This document shows, one piece after another, positions 18,678 to 27,654 of a stretch of DNA of 64,000 bases. The notes below the pieces were generated by a model, which was not told where the DNA came from, made no database searches, and worked only from the letters and a program-made list of their open reading frames with translations. This DNA comes from Acetobacter ascendens (lineage in GTDB: Bacteria > Pseudomonadota > Alphaproteobacteria > Acetobacterales > Acetobacteraceae). The stretch is taken from contig NZ_CP015164.1 in assembly GCF_001766235.1 (NCBI RefSeq), forward strand, positions 186,001 through 250,000. The letters are read 5' to 3'. Numbering within the stretch: position 1 is the first letter of the stretch; each line of letters starts with the position of its first letter. The position numbers and the translations under genes are program-made.

Positions 18678-18711
18678 GGGCCGGGGTTCGCTTCTTGTTA
18701 TTTTTTTTGGG

Positions 18712-18734
18712 AGATATTCTAATAATGAATATCT
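18712..18734. promoter_or_regulatory. Operator-like dyad upstream of the AlgE-like porin gene
   Basis: Perfect 8-bp arms AGATATTC / GAATATCT around a 7-base spacer, 35 bases upstream of the porin start codon in an AT-rich spacer (18678-18923) that otherwise shows no gene. Position and symmetry fit a repressor or activator site for the porin gene; the cognate regulator is not in this window. Confidence 0.4.
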
Positions 18735-18923
18735 AATATTTGCATGTTACCACTTCACGCGTTCAGGTCATATCTAAATTGCGTGTGATGCATTTCTAGT
18801 CTGCGCAGTGTTTTGAGCTGAAAAGGCACGTATAAACCGGCTGAAACTGGCAGTATTTCTTGGTCTTTTGTGCCAGCTTCAGGGTTTCATAAAAACTGAT
18901 TTAAGAAATAAACAAAAAAGTGT

Positions 18924-19580
18924 TCAGCCATCCAGCCTGTTCAGGCACCGCTGCGCGCGGTCAGACAGATGAACATTATGCACATGGGCCACGGCCTGGC
19001 GGGCCTGTTGGCGCCATGTGTGGCTCATGCCTGCGGGGGAGCATATGGCCTGCAAGTCTGCCTGTATGGGAGCACCTTGCTTGGTGGCGGCCAGCACAAT
19101 GGCCGCGTGCTTGGGCAGGGCGGCCTGCATGGTTTTGTAAAGCGTGCGCGTTGTGCGCGAATCTGCTGTGGGCAAAAGTGCTGGCACAAGTCGCGCGGCA
19201 TCGGGCTGGCCAGAGGTTACGGCGTGCTGCACATCTGCCCAACCTTTTTGGCGAGAGAGGGCTTGAGCCGTCTGGGTTGCGCCATCATGTTCTACCATGT
19301 TCAGGATATGGGTGATGCGTTCTGGCTGCCGTGCAGGCAGCGGGGCATGTTGTAGGGCAAAAAGGCACATCCCCACCGGCACACAGGCAGAAACCACCGG
19401 CACAAGAGCACGCAAGAAACGCAATGGCAGATCCTCCTCTAACCTGTGGGTTACATGCACTGCAGAAAGTGGCGGCGGCAGGGCAATGCTGCGGAAAGGT
19501 TGCGGCAGCGTGGGTGGTTGTCCTATAGCGGGGCCACAGATCGGAAAGGCGGCCGCGCCAGTGCCCGGTCGCTCCACCAT
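18924..19580 (-). CDS. Hypothetical protein with one membrane segment
   Basis: Up to 218 aa. A hydrophobic segment (FLRALVPVVSACVPVGMCLFALQ) at about 54-76 precedes an Ala/Gln-rich, probably helical domain ending ...HLSDRAQRCLNRLDG. No known motif. The N-terminal ~45 residues are Pro-rich and low complexity, so translation may start later, close to EEDLPLRF. It is divergent from the DUF3126 gene. Coding direction is supported mainly by frame length and the plausible membrane-anchor layout. Confidence 0.5.
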   Translation of the reverse strand: MVERPGTGAAAFPICGPAIGQPPTLPQPFRSIALPPPLSAVHVTHRLEEDLPLRFLRALVPVVSACVPVGMCLFALQHAPLPARQPERITHILNMVEHDGATQTAQALSRQKGWADVQHAVTSGQPDAARLVPALLPTADSRTTRTLYKTMQAALPKHAAIVLAATKQGAPIQADLQAICSPAGMSHTWRQQARQAVAHVHNVHLSDRAQRCLNRLDG

Positions 19581-19656
19581 TTTTGGGCGGGGTGGCCCAT
19601 GCCTGCGCGGCTTGTCTTATTTTGGCGCAAAGTTATGCCAGCAGGAAAAGAATGAC

Positions 19657-19887
19657 ATGAGCGGTTCCATATCTCCTTCAGAAATCTCCCGGCTCCAGAC
19701 AGCTCTGCGCAGGCTGCTGGGTTCCGAAAAGCTGACCATCAACCCCGCACCCCGTGCAGGTATGTCTATTGAACTGGCAGCAGATGGTGAAGTGATCGGC
19801 ACCATTCATCGTGATGATGAAGATGGTGATGTGTCCTACGCCGTAAACATTGTGGTGCTGGAAGAAGACCTGCCCGCAGCCAAATAA
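19657..19887 (+). CDS. DUF3126 family small protein
   Basis: 76 aa, starting at ATG 19657 after a CAGGAAAAG ribosome site; the open frame continues upstream but is noncoding in character. The sequence SEISRLQTALRRLLG...IGTIHRDDEDGDVSYAVNIVVLEEDL matches DUF3126, a short protein conserved across Alphaproteobacteria and of unknown function. Soluble, acidic C-terminus. A T-rich hairpin follows at 19951-19984. Confidence 0.8.
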   Translation: MSGSISPSEISRLQTALRRLLGSEKLTINPAPRAGMSIELAADGEVIGTIHRDDEDGDVSYAVNIVVLEEDLPAAK

Positions 19888-19950
19888 ATCTGGCGCACAG
19901 GCTTGCAAGGCCACTTCATGCGTAGGCTGGCAGTATGTTGCCGCCTGCGG

Positions 19951-19984
19951 GTGGGTGGCCTTTTTTATTATAAGGGCCACCCAC
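19951..19984. terminator. Hairpin between convergent genes
   Basis: Arms GTGGGTGGCC / GGCCACCCAC around a T-rich loop; an upstream GGCCAC (19910-19915) could instead pair with the left arm to leave TTTTTTATT as a classical tail. It separates the DUF3126 gene from the convergent gene ending at 20013. Confidence 0.5.
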
Positions 19985-20012
19985 ATGCGCTAGGGGGCAG
20001 GCGGGTTAGAGT

Positions 20013-20624
20013 TCAGGCGTTGGACGGCGCCGCAGAAGCCTGAAGCACTGGAGCCCGCGCAGTGGGGAATTCCACATTGGTAATTTTCCAGCGCCAACCC
20101 TGTATCCGCATTTCAATGCGCAGGGGTGTTTCACGCTCATGCCCCGGCAGGGGCACTTCCGCCACAAACTGATCAAGCCGTGCAAACCTTACGGACGCAT
20201 GGGCCGCCAGAGAGGCGAAGGAAATATTGGGCTGGCTGACAGGCACAGCCGCCGGAATGGCCTGATCTACCAGCATGCCCAGATTGTTTTGCGTTACCGT
20301 GGTATCCACTGCGTTGGAAACAGCCGTGGCGGCAAAGGATTCACCAAACTCGGGCAGATCGTCCGAGGCCGGCACAAGGTGTAGGCCATTCAGCGTTTGG
20401 TGCTTGATGGAGGCATCCAACGCCCCCCAGTTGATGACTTGGCCAAGAGCCATCATATCGTGCGAGCGCAGGGCGGAACCTACGCTCCACAGCGTTACAA
20501 AAGGGGAAGCCAGATACACACCCAGCGCGGCTGCGGCTGAGGCAACACATATCCCCCGCGCGGTCTGGCGCGGGGTCAGACTGGCTGCTCGGGCAGGCTG
20601 CCCGAACTGAGGAAGGGATATCAT
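20013..20624 (-). CDS. DUF2939-like membrane-anchored protein
   Basis: 203 aa with an N-terminal membrane helix (about 24-46) followed by YLASPFVTLWSVGSALRSHDMMALGQVINWGALDASIK, which resembles DUF2939, where small periplasmic domains follow a single anchor. The remainder ends in a beta-rich RIEMRIQGWRWKITNVEFP motif. ATG at 20624 has an AGAGGA ribosome site. Function unknown. It is divergent from moeB across an AT-rich ~190-base spacer. Confidence 0.6.
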   Translation of the reverse strand: MISLPQFGQPARAASLTPRQTARGICVASAAAALGVYLASPFVTLWSVGSALRSHDMMALGQVINWGALDASIKHQTLNGLHLVPASDDLPEFGESFAATAVSNAVDTTVTQNNLGMLVDQAIPAAVPVSQPNISFASLAAHASVRFARLDQFVAEVPLPGHERETPLRIEMRIQGWRWKITNVEFPTARAPVLQASAAPSNA

Positions 20625-20771
20625 GTTTGCATTCCTCTTATGTTGATTTTGCAGGTTACTATAACAGAAGCATACCTCTGATGCACACTAACATGTCATG
20701 TTTTGGGTGTTATTACAAAAACGTGATTTTTGCCGTAACACGAACCATGTTGGCTGTTTAACGCCATTCTG

Positions 20772-20781
20772 ACCGATCGGT
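20772..20781. promoter_or_regulatory. ACCGATCGGT palindrome upstream of moeB
   Basis: A perfect 10-base palindrome 37 bases before the moeB start codon, in the spacer shared with the DUF2939-like gene. TetR-type regulators often bind such CG-rich dyads. Ten bases is short enough to arise by chance, so this is a weak candidate. Confidence 0.2.
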
Positions 20782-20817
20782 TCACTGCTTTTTTTACTTT
20801 TTTCAGGACGCCCCACC

Positions 20818-21630
20818 ATGATTTCGCAGTTTTCTGAAGACGAGATCCAGCGCTATTCCCGCCACATTCTTTTGCCCGAGGTTGGCGGAATCGGGCAGAT
20901 GGCGCTGAAAGGGGCTTCCGTGCTGATTATTGGCGCGGGGGGCTTGGGGTCCCCCACGGCGCTGTATCTGGCAGCGGCCGGTGTGGGGCGCATCGGGCTG
21001 GTGGATGATGATGTGGTGGAGCTTTCCAACCTTCAGCGGCAAATTCTGCACGCCACGGCAGATGTGGGCCATAAAAAGATAGACTCCGCCCGCGCCACGC
21101 TAGAGGCGCTCAACCCCGGTATTGTTGTAGAAACATACCCCCAGCGGCTAGATGCTTCATCCGCAGAAGGGCTGATAAGCCAGTACGATCTGGTGTGTGA
21201 TGGGTGCGATAACTTTGCCACCCGCTATGTGGTGAACGCAGCGTGTGTAAAAACTCGTAAGGTGTTGGTTTCCGCCGCTGTGCAGCGGTTTGAGGGGCAA
21301 CTTTCCACCTTTCGCCCGTGGCGCGGTGGCCCGTGTTACCATTGCCTCTACCCACAAACCGATGGTGAAGCCTCTGGCCTAAGCTGTGGTGAGGCCGGGG
21401 TATTTGGGGCCGTAACGGGTGTAATGGGTACCTTGCAAGCCACAGAGGCCCTGAAAGAGCTTTTGAACATAGGGGAAAGCATGGCCGGGCGTTTGCTGAT
21501 GTGGGATGCCCTGCGCACACGCTTTACCACCATCATGCTGGAGGCCGACCCAAACTGCCCCGTATGCGGCGGCATGGGGGCAGAACATGCCCACACGTCC
21601 CAACAACAGGCCGCTCCTTCTGCCGGGTAA
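20818..21630 (+). CDS. moeB: Molybdopterin-synthase adenylyltransferase MoeB / ThiF-HesA family
   Basis: 270-aa E1-like enzyme that adenylates the C-terminal glycine of a sulfur-carrier protein (MoaD or ThiS). ATP-binding GAGGLGS is at residues 39-45, the Asp/Arg region LVDDDVVELSNLQRQ follows, two CxxC zinc pairs are at 173-176 and 247-250, and Cys190 lies in LSCGEAG. No rhodanese domain is fused, as expected for MoeB/ThiF rather than MOCS3-type proteins. MoeB and ThiF cannot be separated with certainty by reading alone. Confidence 0.83.
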   Translation: MISQFSEDEIQRYSRHILLPEVGGIGQMALKGASVLIIGAGGLGSPTALYLAAAGVGRIGLVDDDVVELSNLQRQILHATADVGHKKIDSARATLEALNPGIVVETYPQRLDASSAEGLISQYDLVCDGCDNFATRYVVNAACVKTRKVLVSAAVQRFEGQLSTFRPWRGGPCYHCLYPQTDGEASGLSCGEAGVFGAVTGVMGTLQATEALKELLNIGESMAGRLLMWDALRTRFTTIMLEADPNCPVCGGMGAEHAHTSQQQAAPSAG

Positions 21631-21909
21631 ATCACGCACAAGTACATATGCGCCGCGACTCCTGATGTAATGGCATGAGCAGCCCCTTAATGCGTCGGAG
21701 AATACGGGCCTTTATCCCCAAGGGCTGCGCAAGCAGGATGTGTTGGGCATAGGCTACGTGCGCGGGGCATGTCTGGCGGGAAGGCAGGGTTTGGCTTAGA
21801 TTTGCCTCGGCTTTGGCAGGGCAGGGCATGCACCCTTATCTGCCTCCACGCGCGGGATAAGGTGTGATGCCTCTTGCCCCGGCGCGTCTCTCTTGGCAGG
21901 GATGCAGGC

Positions 21910-22926
21910 ATGATGTTCACACGCTCTTCCATTTTCCGACTTCACCTGCTTGCCTGTGCGGCAGGCTGTGCCGTGGCTTTTGCCAGTGTTCCCACGGTTT
22001 CTGCCAATGCGGCAGAGCAGAAAAAAACCTCGGCGCACAGCCACCATGCGCATCACGCCGGGGTCACGCATGAAGGTGCTTCTGCCAAGGCCGGAAAAAA
22101 GGCTTCCGCCAAGTCAGACACGGCAAAGTCAGACAGCGCAGATACCAAGGCCGAGCACGCCAAAAAGAGCAAGCATCATAAAAAGCGCCATGCCGCAGGG
22201 CATGAGGCCACGCACACCGCAGCCGCCAAGCACCACCCCGCAGCCACGGCTGCCGCAGGGGCCGCAGCGGGGGCAGGTGCCGTAGCTGCTGGCACTGCCG
22301 CAGCAGATGCCGCAAACCCAGCCACACCTCCGGCAGATGCCACGCCAGAACCGCCAAAAGGCACCGTAACGGGCCTGCCACTGCCACGTTATGCAGCATT
22401 GCGGGCAGATGAAGTGAACATGCGTGCGGGGCCGGGGCAGCGCTTCCCCATTATCTGGGTGTATCATCGCCGTGGTATGCCCATGCGGATCGAGCGTGAA
22501 TTTGATGTGTGGCGTCTGGTAGAAGACCCCACGGGCCAGAAGGGCTGGATGCAGCAGGCCACCCTTGCGGGCGGGCGAGATTTTCTGGTGCCGGGTGAAC
22601 CACCGGGGGATGATGCCCCCATTCCCCCCAAGCTGGACAAGAATGGTGAAAAAATTCCCGCATCCGGCCACATGGATACGCGCGTTGTAGAAACAGTGCC
22701 CACGCTGGATGATGCCAAAAGCATTGCGGGTGCCGTTATGCTCCGTGCAAGTGCCAGTGATGATGCCCCCGTTGTAGCGGTGCTGAAACCGGGTGCTGTA
22801 GGTTCTGTTAAGGAATGTGCGGCGGGGTCTGCCTGGTGCAAGGTTTCCGTCAAACAGTATAATGGCTGGGTGCCACGCAAGGCGATCTGGGGTGTGGATG
22901 CTGATGAGTCCATCAACCCCTCCTGA
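21910..22926 (+). CDS. Secreted protein with two bacterial SH3 domains
   Basis: 338 aa from ATG at 21910 (AGGG nine bases upstream). A signal peptide (residues ~1-36, cut after VSANA) leads to a ~90-residue Lys/His/Ala-rich low-complexity stretch, then an Ala-rich spacer. Two SH3-like domains follow: YAALRADEVNMRAGPGQRFP... (about 150-210) and VMLRASASDDAPVVAVLKPG... (about 270-330). Proteins of this type usually bind peptidoglycan or other envelope polymers. The basic stretch could contact anionic polymers; that is inference. The gene is 32 bases upstream of pyk. The spacer 21631-21909 shows no gene. Confidence 0.75.
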   Translation: MMFTRSSIFRLHLLACAAGCAVAFASVPTVSANAAEQKKTSAHSHHAHHAGVTHEGASAKAGKKASAKSDTAKSDSADTKAEHAKKSKHHKKRHAAGHEATHTAAAKHHPAATAAAGAAAGAGAVAAGTAAADAANPATPPADATPEPPKGTVTGLPLPRYAALRADEVNMRAGPGQRFPIIWVYHRRGMPMRIEREFDVWRLVEDPTGQKGWMQQATLAGGRDFLVPGEPPGDDAPIPPKLDKNGEKIPASGHMDTRVVETVPTLDDAKSIAGAVMLRASASDDAPVVAVLKPGAVGSVKECAAGSAWCKVSVKQYNGWVPRKAIWGVDADESINPS

Positions 22927-22958
22927 AAGACCCCAGCGGACTAGAAGGAGAAACAGAT

Positions 22959-24419
22959 ATGGCTGAATCCACACAACAGGGTTCTGGCGCAGAACAGGCG
23001 CAAACCTGCCGTACTAAAATTGTGGCCACACTCGGCCCGGCTTCTTCAGATTATACAATCATCCGCGATCTGGCTCTGGCCGGAGCGGATGTGTTCCGCT
23101 TCAACTTCTCCCACGGCACACATGAAGATCATGCCGCCCGCCACGCCATTGTGCGGCGGGTGGAAGAAGAATTGGGCACCCCCATTGGTATTCTGGCCGA
23201 TATGCAGGGGCCAAAGCTGCGTGTGGGCCGCTTTGCCGCAGGCCGCGTAACCTTGCAGCCCGGCACGACCTTTCGGTTTGATCTGTCTGACACACCGGGG
23301 GATGAGCACCGCGTAAACCTGCCGCACCCGGAAATTATCAGTGCCGTGCGCCCCGGCAGCCGCCTGCTGATGGATGATGGCAAGCTGGCCGTTGTGGTGG
23401 AAAAAGTAGGGCCAGACTGGATAGAAACGCGGGTGGAAGTTGGCGGCCCGCTTTCTGACCATAAAGGCGTGAACGTGCCCGATGTGGCGCTGCCCATTCC
23501 CGCCCTGACGGAAAAAGACCGCAAGGATCTGGCCTTTGCGCTGGATTTGGGGGTGGATTACGTGGCCCTCTCCTTTGTGCAACGGGCAGAAGATGTGGCA
23601 CAGGCCCGTGCGCTGGTGGGTGAACGCGCCGCCGTGCTGACCAAGCTGGAAAAACCGCAGGCGGTTGAAAATCTGGACGCCATTCTGGAACAGTCTGATG
23701 CAGTGATGGTGGCACGTGGGGATTTGGGTGTGGAATTGCCGCCCGAAACCGTGCCGCTGATACAAAAGCGTATTATCCGCGCGGCCCGCAGGCTGGGCAA
23801 ACCCGTTGTGGTGGCCACCCAGATGCTGGAAAGCATGATTTCCGCCCCAACCCCCACACGGGCCGAGGCATCGGATGTGGCTACGGCTGTGTTTGATGGG
23901 GCAGATGCCGTGATGCTTTCTGCCGAATCCGCAGCAGGCAAATACCCGCGTGAGGCTGTGCGGATCATGAACCGCATTTTATGGCGGGTGGAGGAAGATG
24001 CCGGTTGGCAGGCCCACATGGCCGCAGCCCGTCTGGCCCCGGAAGATTACGTGGCCGATGCCATTGCCAGCGCCGTGCAACAAGTGGCGGCTACGCTTAA
24101 GGCCCCGGCCATTGTGGCCTATACGCACCGTGGCCCCACGGCGCTGCGCATTGCGCGCGAACGGCCTACATGCCCCATTTTGGGTATTACCCCCACGCAT
24201 ACATCCGCCCGGCGCATGGCGCTTGTATGGGGTGTGCGGGCTTTTGTAAGCGCCCCGCATAAACCCACAACCACGGTGGAAGATGTGGTGGATGCCGCGC
24301 TGGATGTTGTGAACCGTGCAGGCATAGGGGCAGAAGGCGATTCCGTGGTGATAGCCGCCGGTGTACCCTTTGGCGTAAGCGGTTCCACCAACCTTTTGCG
24401 TGTGGCGCGTATTGGCTGA
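22959..24419 (+). CDS. pyk: Pyruvate kinase
   Basis: Converts phosphoenolpyruvate and ADP to pyruvate and ATP. 486 aa, normal length. Visible motifs: TKIVATLGPAS (19-29), the substrate-binding FRFNFSHG region, LTKLEKPQAVEN with the catalytic Lys, and MVARGDLGVELP; the C-terminal regulatory domain is complete. ATG at 22959 has AAGGAGAAA upstream. In acetic acid bacteria, where phosphofructokinase is usually absent, it serves the Entner-Doudoroff and pentose-phosphate outflow. Confidence 0.95.
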   Translation: MAESTQQGSGAEQAQTCRTKIVATLGPASSDYTIIRDLALAGADVFRFNFSHGTHEDHAARHAIVRRVEEELGTPIGILADMQGPKLRVGRFAAGRVTLQPGTTFRFDLSDTPGDEHRVNLPHPEIISAVRPGSRLLMDDGKLAVVVEKVGPDWIETRVEVGGPLSDHKGVNVPDVALPIPALTEKDRKDLAFALDLGVDYVALSFVQRAEDVAQARALVGERAAVLTKLEKPQAVENLDAILEQSDAVMVARGDLGVELPPETVPLIQKRIIRAARRLGKPVVVATQMLESMISAPTPTRAEASDVATAVFDGADAVMLSAESAAGKYPREAVRIMNRILWRVEEDAGWQAHMAAARLAPEDYVADAIASAVQQVAATLKAPAIVAYTHRGPTALRIARERPTCPILGITPTHTSARRMALVWGVRAFVSAPHKPTTTVEDVVDAALDVVNRAGIGAEGDSVVIAAGVPFGVSGSTNLLRVARIG

Positions 24420-24563
24420 GACTGGTGTAGGGCAGAGGGTTTGCAATGGCCCTATGCCCTTGCGCAAAGGGGTTGCCACAGCCAAAGGGGTGACAGTGCA
24501 GGGCCAAGGCAGTATGCACCCGCTCCATACGGCAGAAGTTGTCCGGTAAACGCAGGAGGCACA

Positions 24564-25779
24564 ATGGCACCCCCACGTAGCAGGCTGGCAAGACGTGCAA
24601 TGCTGAAAGGCATAACCGCGCTTTCTGCAACCGTGGCGGCCCCGGTGCTGGCCCGTGGGGCAGATGAGGTTCTGCCCGATACCGTGCGCCCGCCCGATGT
24701 TACTACCAATCCGCCACGCCAATGGGGGGTAAACGCCCCCCCCTGTTTATACGCCAGACCCAGATGTGCTGGTGATTGATCGTTCCTTCCGGGACTTGCT
24801 GTACGGTAACGCCGCCCTACACCGCGTGTGGGATAAAGGTACATGGCTGGAAGGGCCTGCGTGGTCTGCCCAAGGGCGGTATCTGCTGTTTAGCGATGTG
24901 GTGGCAAGTCGGCAGTATCGCTATTTGTGGGAAACGGGGGAAGTTACGGTTTTTCGCCCGGAATCTTACCACGCCAACGGCAACACGTTTGATTATCAGG
25001 GCCGCCAAATTACGTGTGAGCACTTCCTGCGCCGCGTGATTAGGTGGGAGCATGATGGTTCAGTTCATGCAGTGGCAGACAAGTTTGAGGGCCACTCGCT
25101 CAATTCCCCCAATGATGTGATTGCCCACCCAGATGGCAGCATCTGGTTTACCGATCCGGGATATGGAGACAACGTGGCCGAAGGCCATGCGGACATGCCG
25201 GGCGGTGAGGCCAACCCGGATGGGCATATCCGCTGGAAAATTGGGGAAGAACTTATTGGCACGCTGGGGGGCTCTCGGCGGCAGGCAGATCATACCTTCC
25301 GTGTAGATGCCACAGGCCATCTTGATGTGGTGCTCACGCAGGAGCAACTCCCCAACCCCAATGGGCTATGCTTCTCACCCGATTTCTCGCGGCTTTATGT
25401 TATTTCCTCAGGCAAGCAGCCGGGCGGGCATGGGCATGATGGAGATCAGGCCGTGCATGTGTTTGATTTGCACAAGGAAGAACTGCCGCTTTCCAACCCG
25501 CGCCTGTTCACCAATATGCGTTTTGAGGGCGTGCAGATGGGGCCAGATGGCATGAAGGCCGATGTGCACGGCAATATCTGGTGCGGTGTAAGCGGGCCAG
25601 TGGGGCTGTGCGGGGTGTTTGTGTTTAACCCCGAAGGGCACCTTATTGGCCGCATTCGCTTGCCGCAAAGCGTTTCCAACCTGACATTTGGCGGCCCCAA
25701 GCGCGATTGGCTGTTTATGTGCGCGGGGGATTCGCTCTACCGCTTGCAGGTCAACACCCAAGGCGCAGCCCCGGCCTGA
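24564..25779 (+). pseudogene. SMP-30/gluconolactonase with Tat signal, frameshifted in a C8 tract
   Basis: Reading starts at ATG 24564 (GGAGG upstream) with a Tat-like signal (LARRAMLKGITALSATVAAPVLARGA), runs to ...RQWGVNAPP and then leaves frame at a run of eight C (24736-24743). The remaining ~345 codons continue in the next frame (VYTPDPDVLVIDRSF...) to 25779. Removing one C joins both into a 404-aa protein. The body has the SMP-30/LRE propeller features WLEGPAW, NGNTFD, NSPNDVIAHPDGSIWFTDPGYG and PNGLCFSPD. Such periplasmic enzymes can hydrolyse gluconolactone. It may be a true mutation, a slippage switch, or a base-call error; a GTG at 24766 could start a signal-less form. Confidence 0.8.
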
Positions 25780-25793
25780 GCAAAGCGCAGGGG

Positions 25794-26948
25794 CTAAGCG
25801 CTTTTCTTCAGCAACAAAGGCAACAGGCCAAACAACGCACAGGTGGCGGCGGCAAACCATGCCAGCCCATCAGGAGCCGCAGTCATGGAACTTGCAGCCA
25901 GTGCAGGCCCTGCAAAAGCACCTGCACCCCATGCAAGGGAGCTAAGGGTGTAAATGGCTATCAGATCGCCCCCTTTATAGCGGTCTCCCACAACGGACAT
26001 GGCCACTGTGTAAATACTGGCAAACACGCCATCCCACGCAAACAGCACCACATGGGCCAAGCCGGGATGATGGATAGCCACCGGCCACAATAATGCGCCC
26101 GCCGCCGCCAACCCCGCTAATGAGACAAGAAGCCAGCGGCGGCTTGTGCGGTCTCCTATCCAGCCAATGGGAATCTGAAACGCCGTGGCCCCCAGCAGCA
26201 TGATGCTGAGCAACAGCGTGGCGGCATGTTCTGACCACCCGGAATGCATGGCATACAGCGCCAGAAAAGAGGTGGCTGCCGAATCCAGCATGGCAATCAG
26301 CAATGTGGCGGCAATGGCTATGGGTGCCAAAGGCAGATAGCGCAGCAGGCTGGGGCGTTGCGGGGGTGTAAGCTGCGGGTGCGGCAACCACGGTGCAGCC
26401 ACAAGCCCGGTAGTAACCAATAGGGCAATACTGGCGCAGGCAAAGGGCAGGGCACTGGTGCGGCCTGTAACGGTAAGTAAAGCGGGGCCTGCGGCAATGC
26501 CAATGGAAAGCAGCGTGCTGTACAGCCCCATTACGCGGCCTCTGGCGTGGTCTGGCGTTATCTGGTTCAGCCAGCTTTCAGAAAGCACCAGAATAATCTC
26601 GCACGCAGCCCCCAGCACCGCGCGCAGGCCAAACCATACCCAGATGGATGGCAACAGCGGAAAAAGGGCCAGCGTGGCAGCGCCTGTTAGCAAAGCCAGT
26701 GTGACGGCCCGTTTGGGGCCCAAGGCCATGCTGATGCGCGGGATAAACGGTGCAATGGCCAAGGAGCCTACAGCGTGCATCATGGTGTTGGCGGCAATCA
26801 TGCCGGTGCCAAACCCCAGATCCACCATTTCCAGCGTAAACAGGGGCGCACCCAGCCCCATAACCAGCCCAAACATTAGCCCTACAACAGTAAGGGAAAG
26901 AGTAGGGGCGGCGCTTACAGCAGAACGCGCAGGAGGGTGAAGCAGCAT
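25794..26948 (-). CDS. Major facilitator superfamily transporter (YcaD-like)
   Basis: 384 aa with 12 predicted helices. The cytoplasmic loop 2-3 (PRISMALGPKRAV) and helix 5 region (SWLNQITPDHARGRVMGLYSTLLSIGIAAGPAL) resemble the YcaD/sugar-efflux type of MFS permease. No substrate-specific motif can be read. It is convergent with the gluconolactonase pseudogene, stops 14 bases apart. Confidence 0.75.
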   Translation of the reverse strand: MLLHPPARSAVSAAPTLSLTVVGLMFGLVMGLGAPLFTLEMVDLGFGTGMIAANTMMHAVGSLAIAPFIPRISMALGPKRAVTLALLTGAATLALFPLLPSIWVWFGLRAVLGAACEIILVLSESWLNQITPDHARGRVMGLYSTLLSIGIAAGPALLTVTGRTSALPFACASIALLVTTGLVAAPWLPHPQLTPPQRPSLLRYLPLAPIAIAATLLIAMLDSAATSFLALYAMHSGWSEHAATLLLSIMLLGATAFQIPIGWIGDRTSRRWLLVSLAGLAAAGALLWPVAIHHPGLAHVVLFAWDGVFASIYTVAMSVVGDRYKGGDLIAIYTLSSLAWGAGAFAGPALAASSMTAAPDGLAWFAAATCALFGLLPLLLKKSA

Positions 26949-27012
26949 AGGCTGGCTTGTAGCGGGTTGCGTGCGCCGGAGCCAGCCTTCTCACCCTTAG
27001 GCGTGCGCGTAT

Positions 27013-27405
27013 TTAGAACAGTTTATTGATAAGTGTGTTGCCAATGCCAAACCCTGCGCCTGATGCCAGAGAGTGGGCAAAACCGGAGTTTATAACGTCA
27101 TCCAGCACATTTTCTACTTCCGGCTTAACGGAGCTAAGGGCGGAGGGCTGTGGCGGAGCTACATTCTGTTGCACCTGTGTGGCAAGGGCCGTGTGCAGGG
27201 CCTGAAGCAGGTTGATGATCTGAGATTGCTCATCACGCAGGGAAAGGGCCAGTTCCTTCAGGTCCAGCAGCCATTCACGCGCCTGCATATCCCCGCCATC
27301 GGCAGCAGTTTGCATTTTGCCGCACAGCGTTTGCAGCGCGGTGGCAGATTGTTGGGCCTGTGTCTGAAACTGGTTGTAAGTTTGATCTATGGCCTGAATA
27401 TCCAT
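27013..27405 (-). CDS. Hypothetical small helical protein
   Basis: 130 aa from ATG at 27405, preceded by GAAAGGG; the frame is open further upstream but lacks coding character. The sequence is mostly amphipathic helix rich in Gln and Ala (residues ~1-80, likely coiled coil), then a Pro-containing linker and a C-terminal Gly/hydrophobic tail (SGAGFGIGNTLINKLF). No known domain. Divergent from typA. Confidence 0.6.
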   Translation of the reverse strand: MDIQAIDQTYNQFQTQAQQSATALQTLCGKMQTAADGGDMQAREWLLDLKELALSLRDEQSQIINLLQALHTALATQVQQNVAPPQPSALSSVKPEVENVLDDVINSGFAHSLASGAGFGIGNTLINKLF

Positions 27406-27654
27406 GCTAAAAACCCTTTCAATATAATGTGTTCTACGACCGGAAGCACACCACCATAAAGGGGTAAATGCAAGCCGTACGGCCTGCGTGCGGCCACCCC
27501 CGGTGGCAGCCATGATACGTGCTGATGAGGATTTTGCGTGCATTCCTGCGCGCGGGCGGCTATTTGTCTGCCCAAGCAAACATTAGCAAAGCCATCCTCC
27601 ACCCTTTCAGGCAGAAAGCGGTGGCGTGGCCCGCAGGGAATATCAGGCCTTTAC

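Noticed and set aside
24766..25779. Gluconolactonase as an intact gene starting at GTG 24766
   Set aside because: No ribosome site is visible, and a well-formed start with Tat signal lies upstream in the neighbouring frame, which indicates a frameshift rather than a leaderless gene.
27474..27483. GCCGTACGGC palindrome upstream of typA
   Set aside because: A single 10-base GC-rich palindrome far from the start codon is expected by chance.
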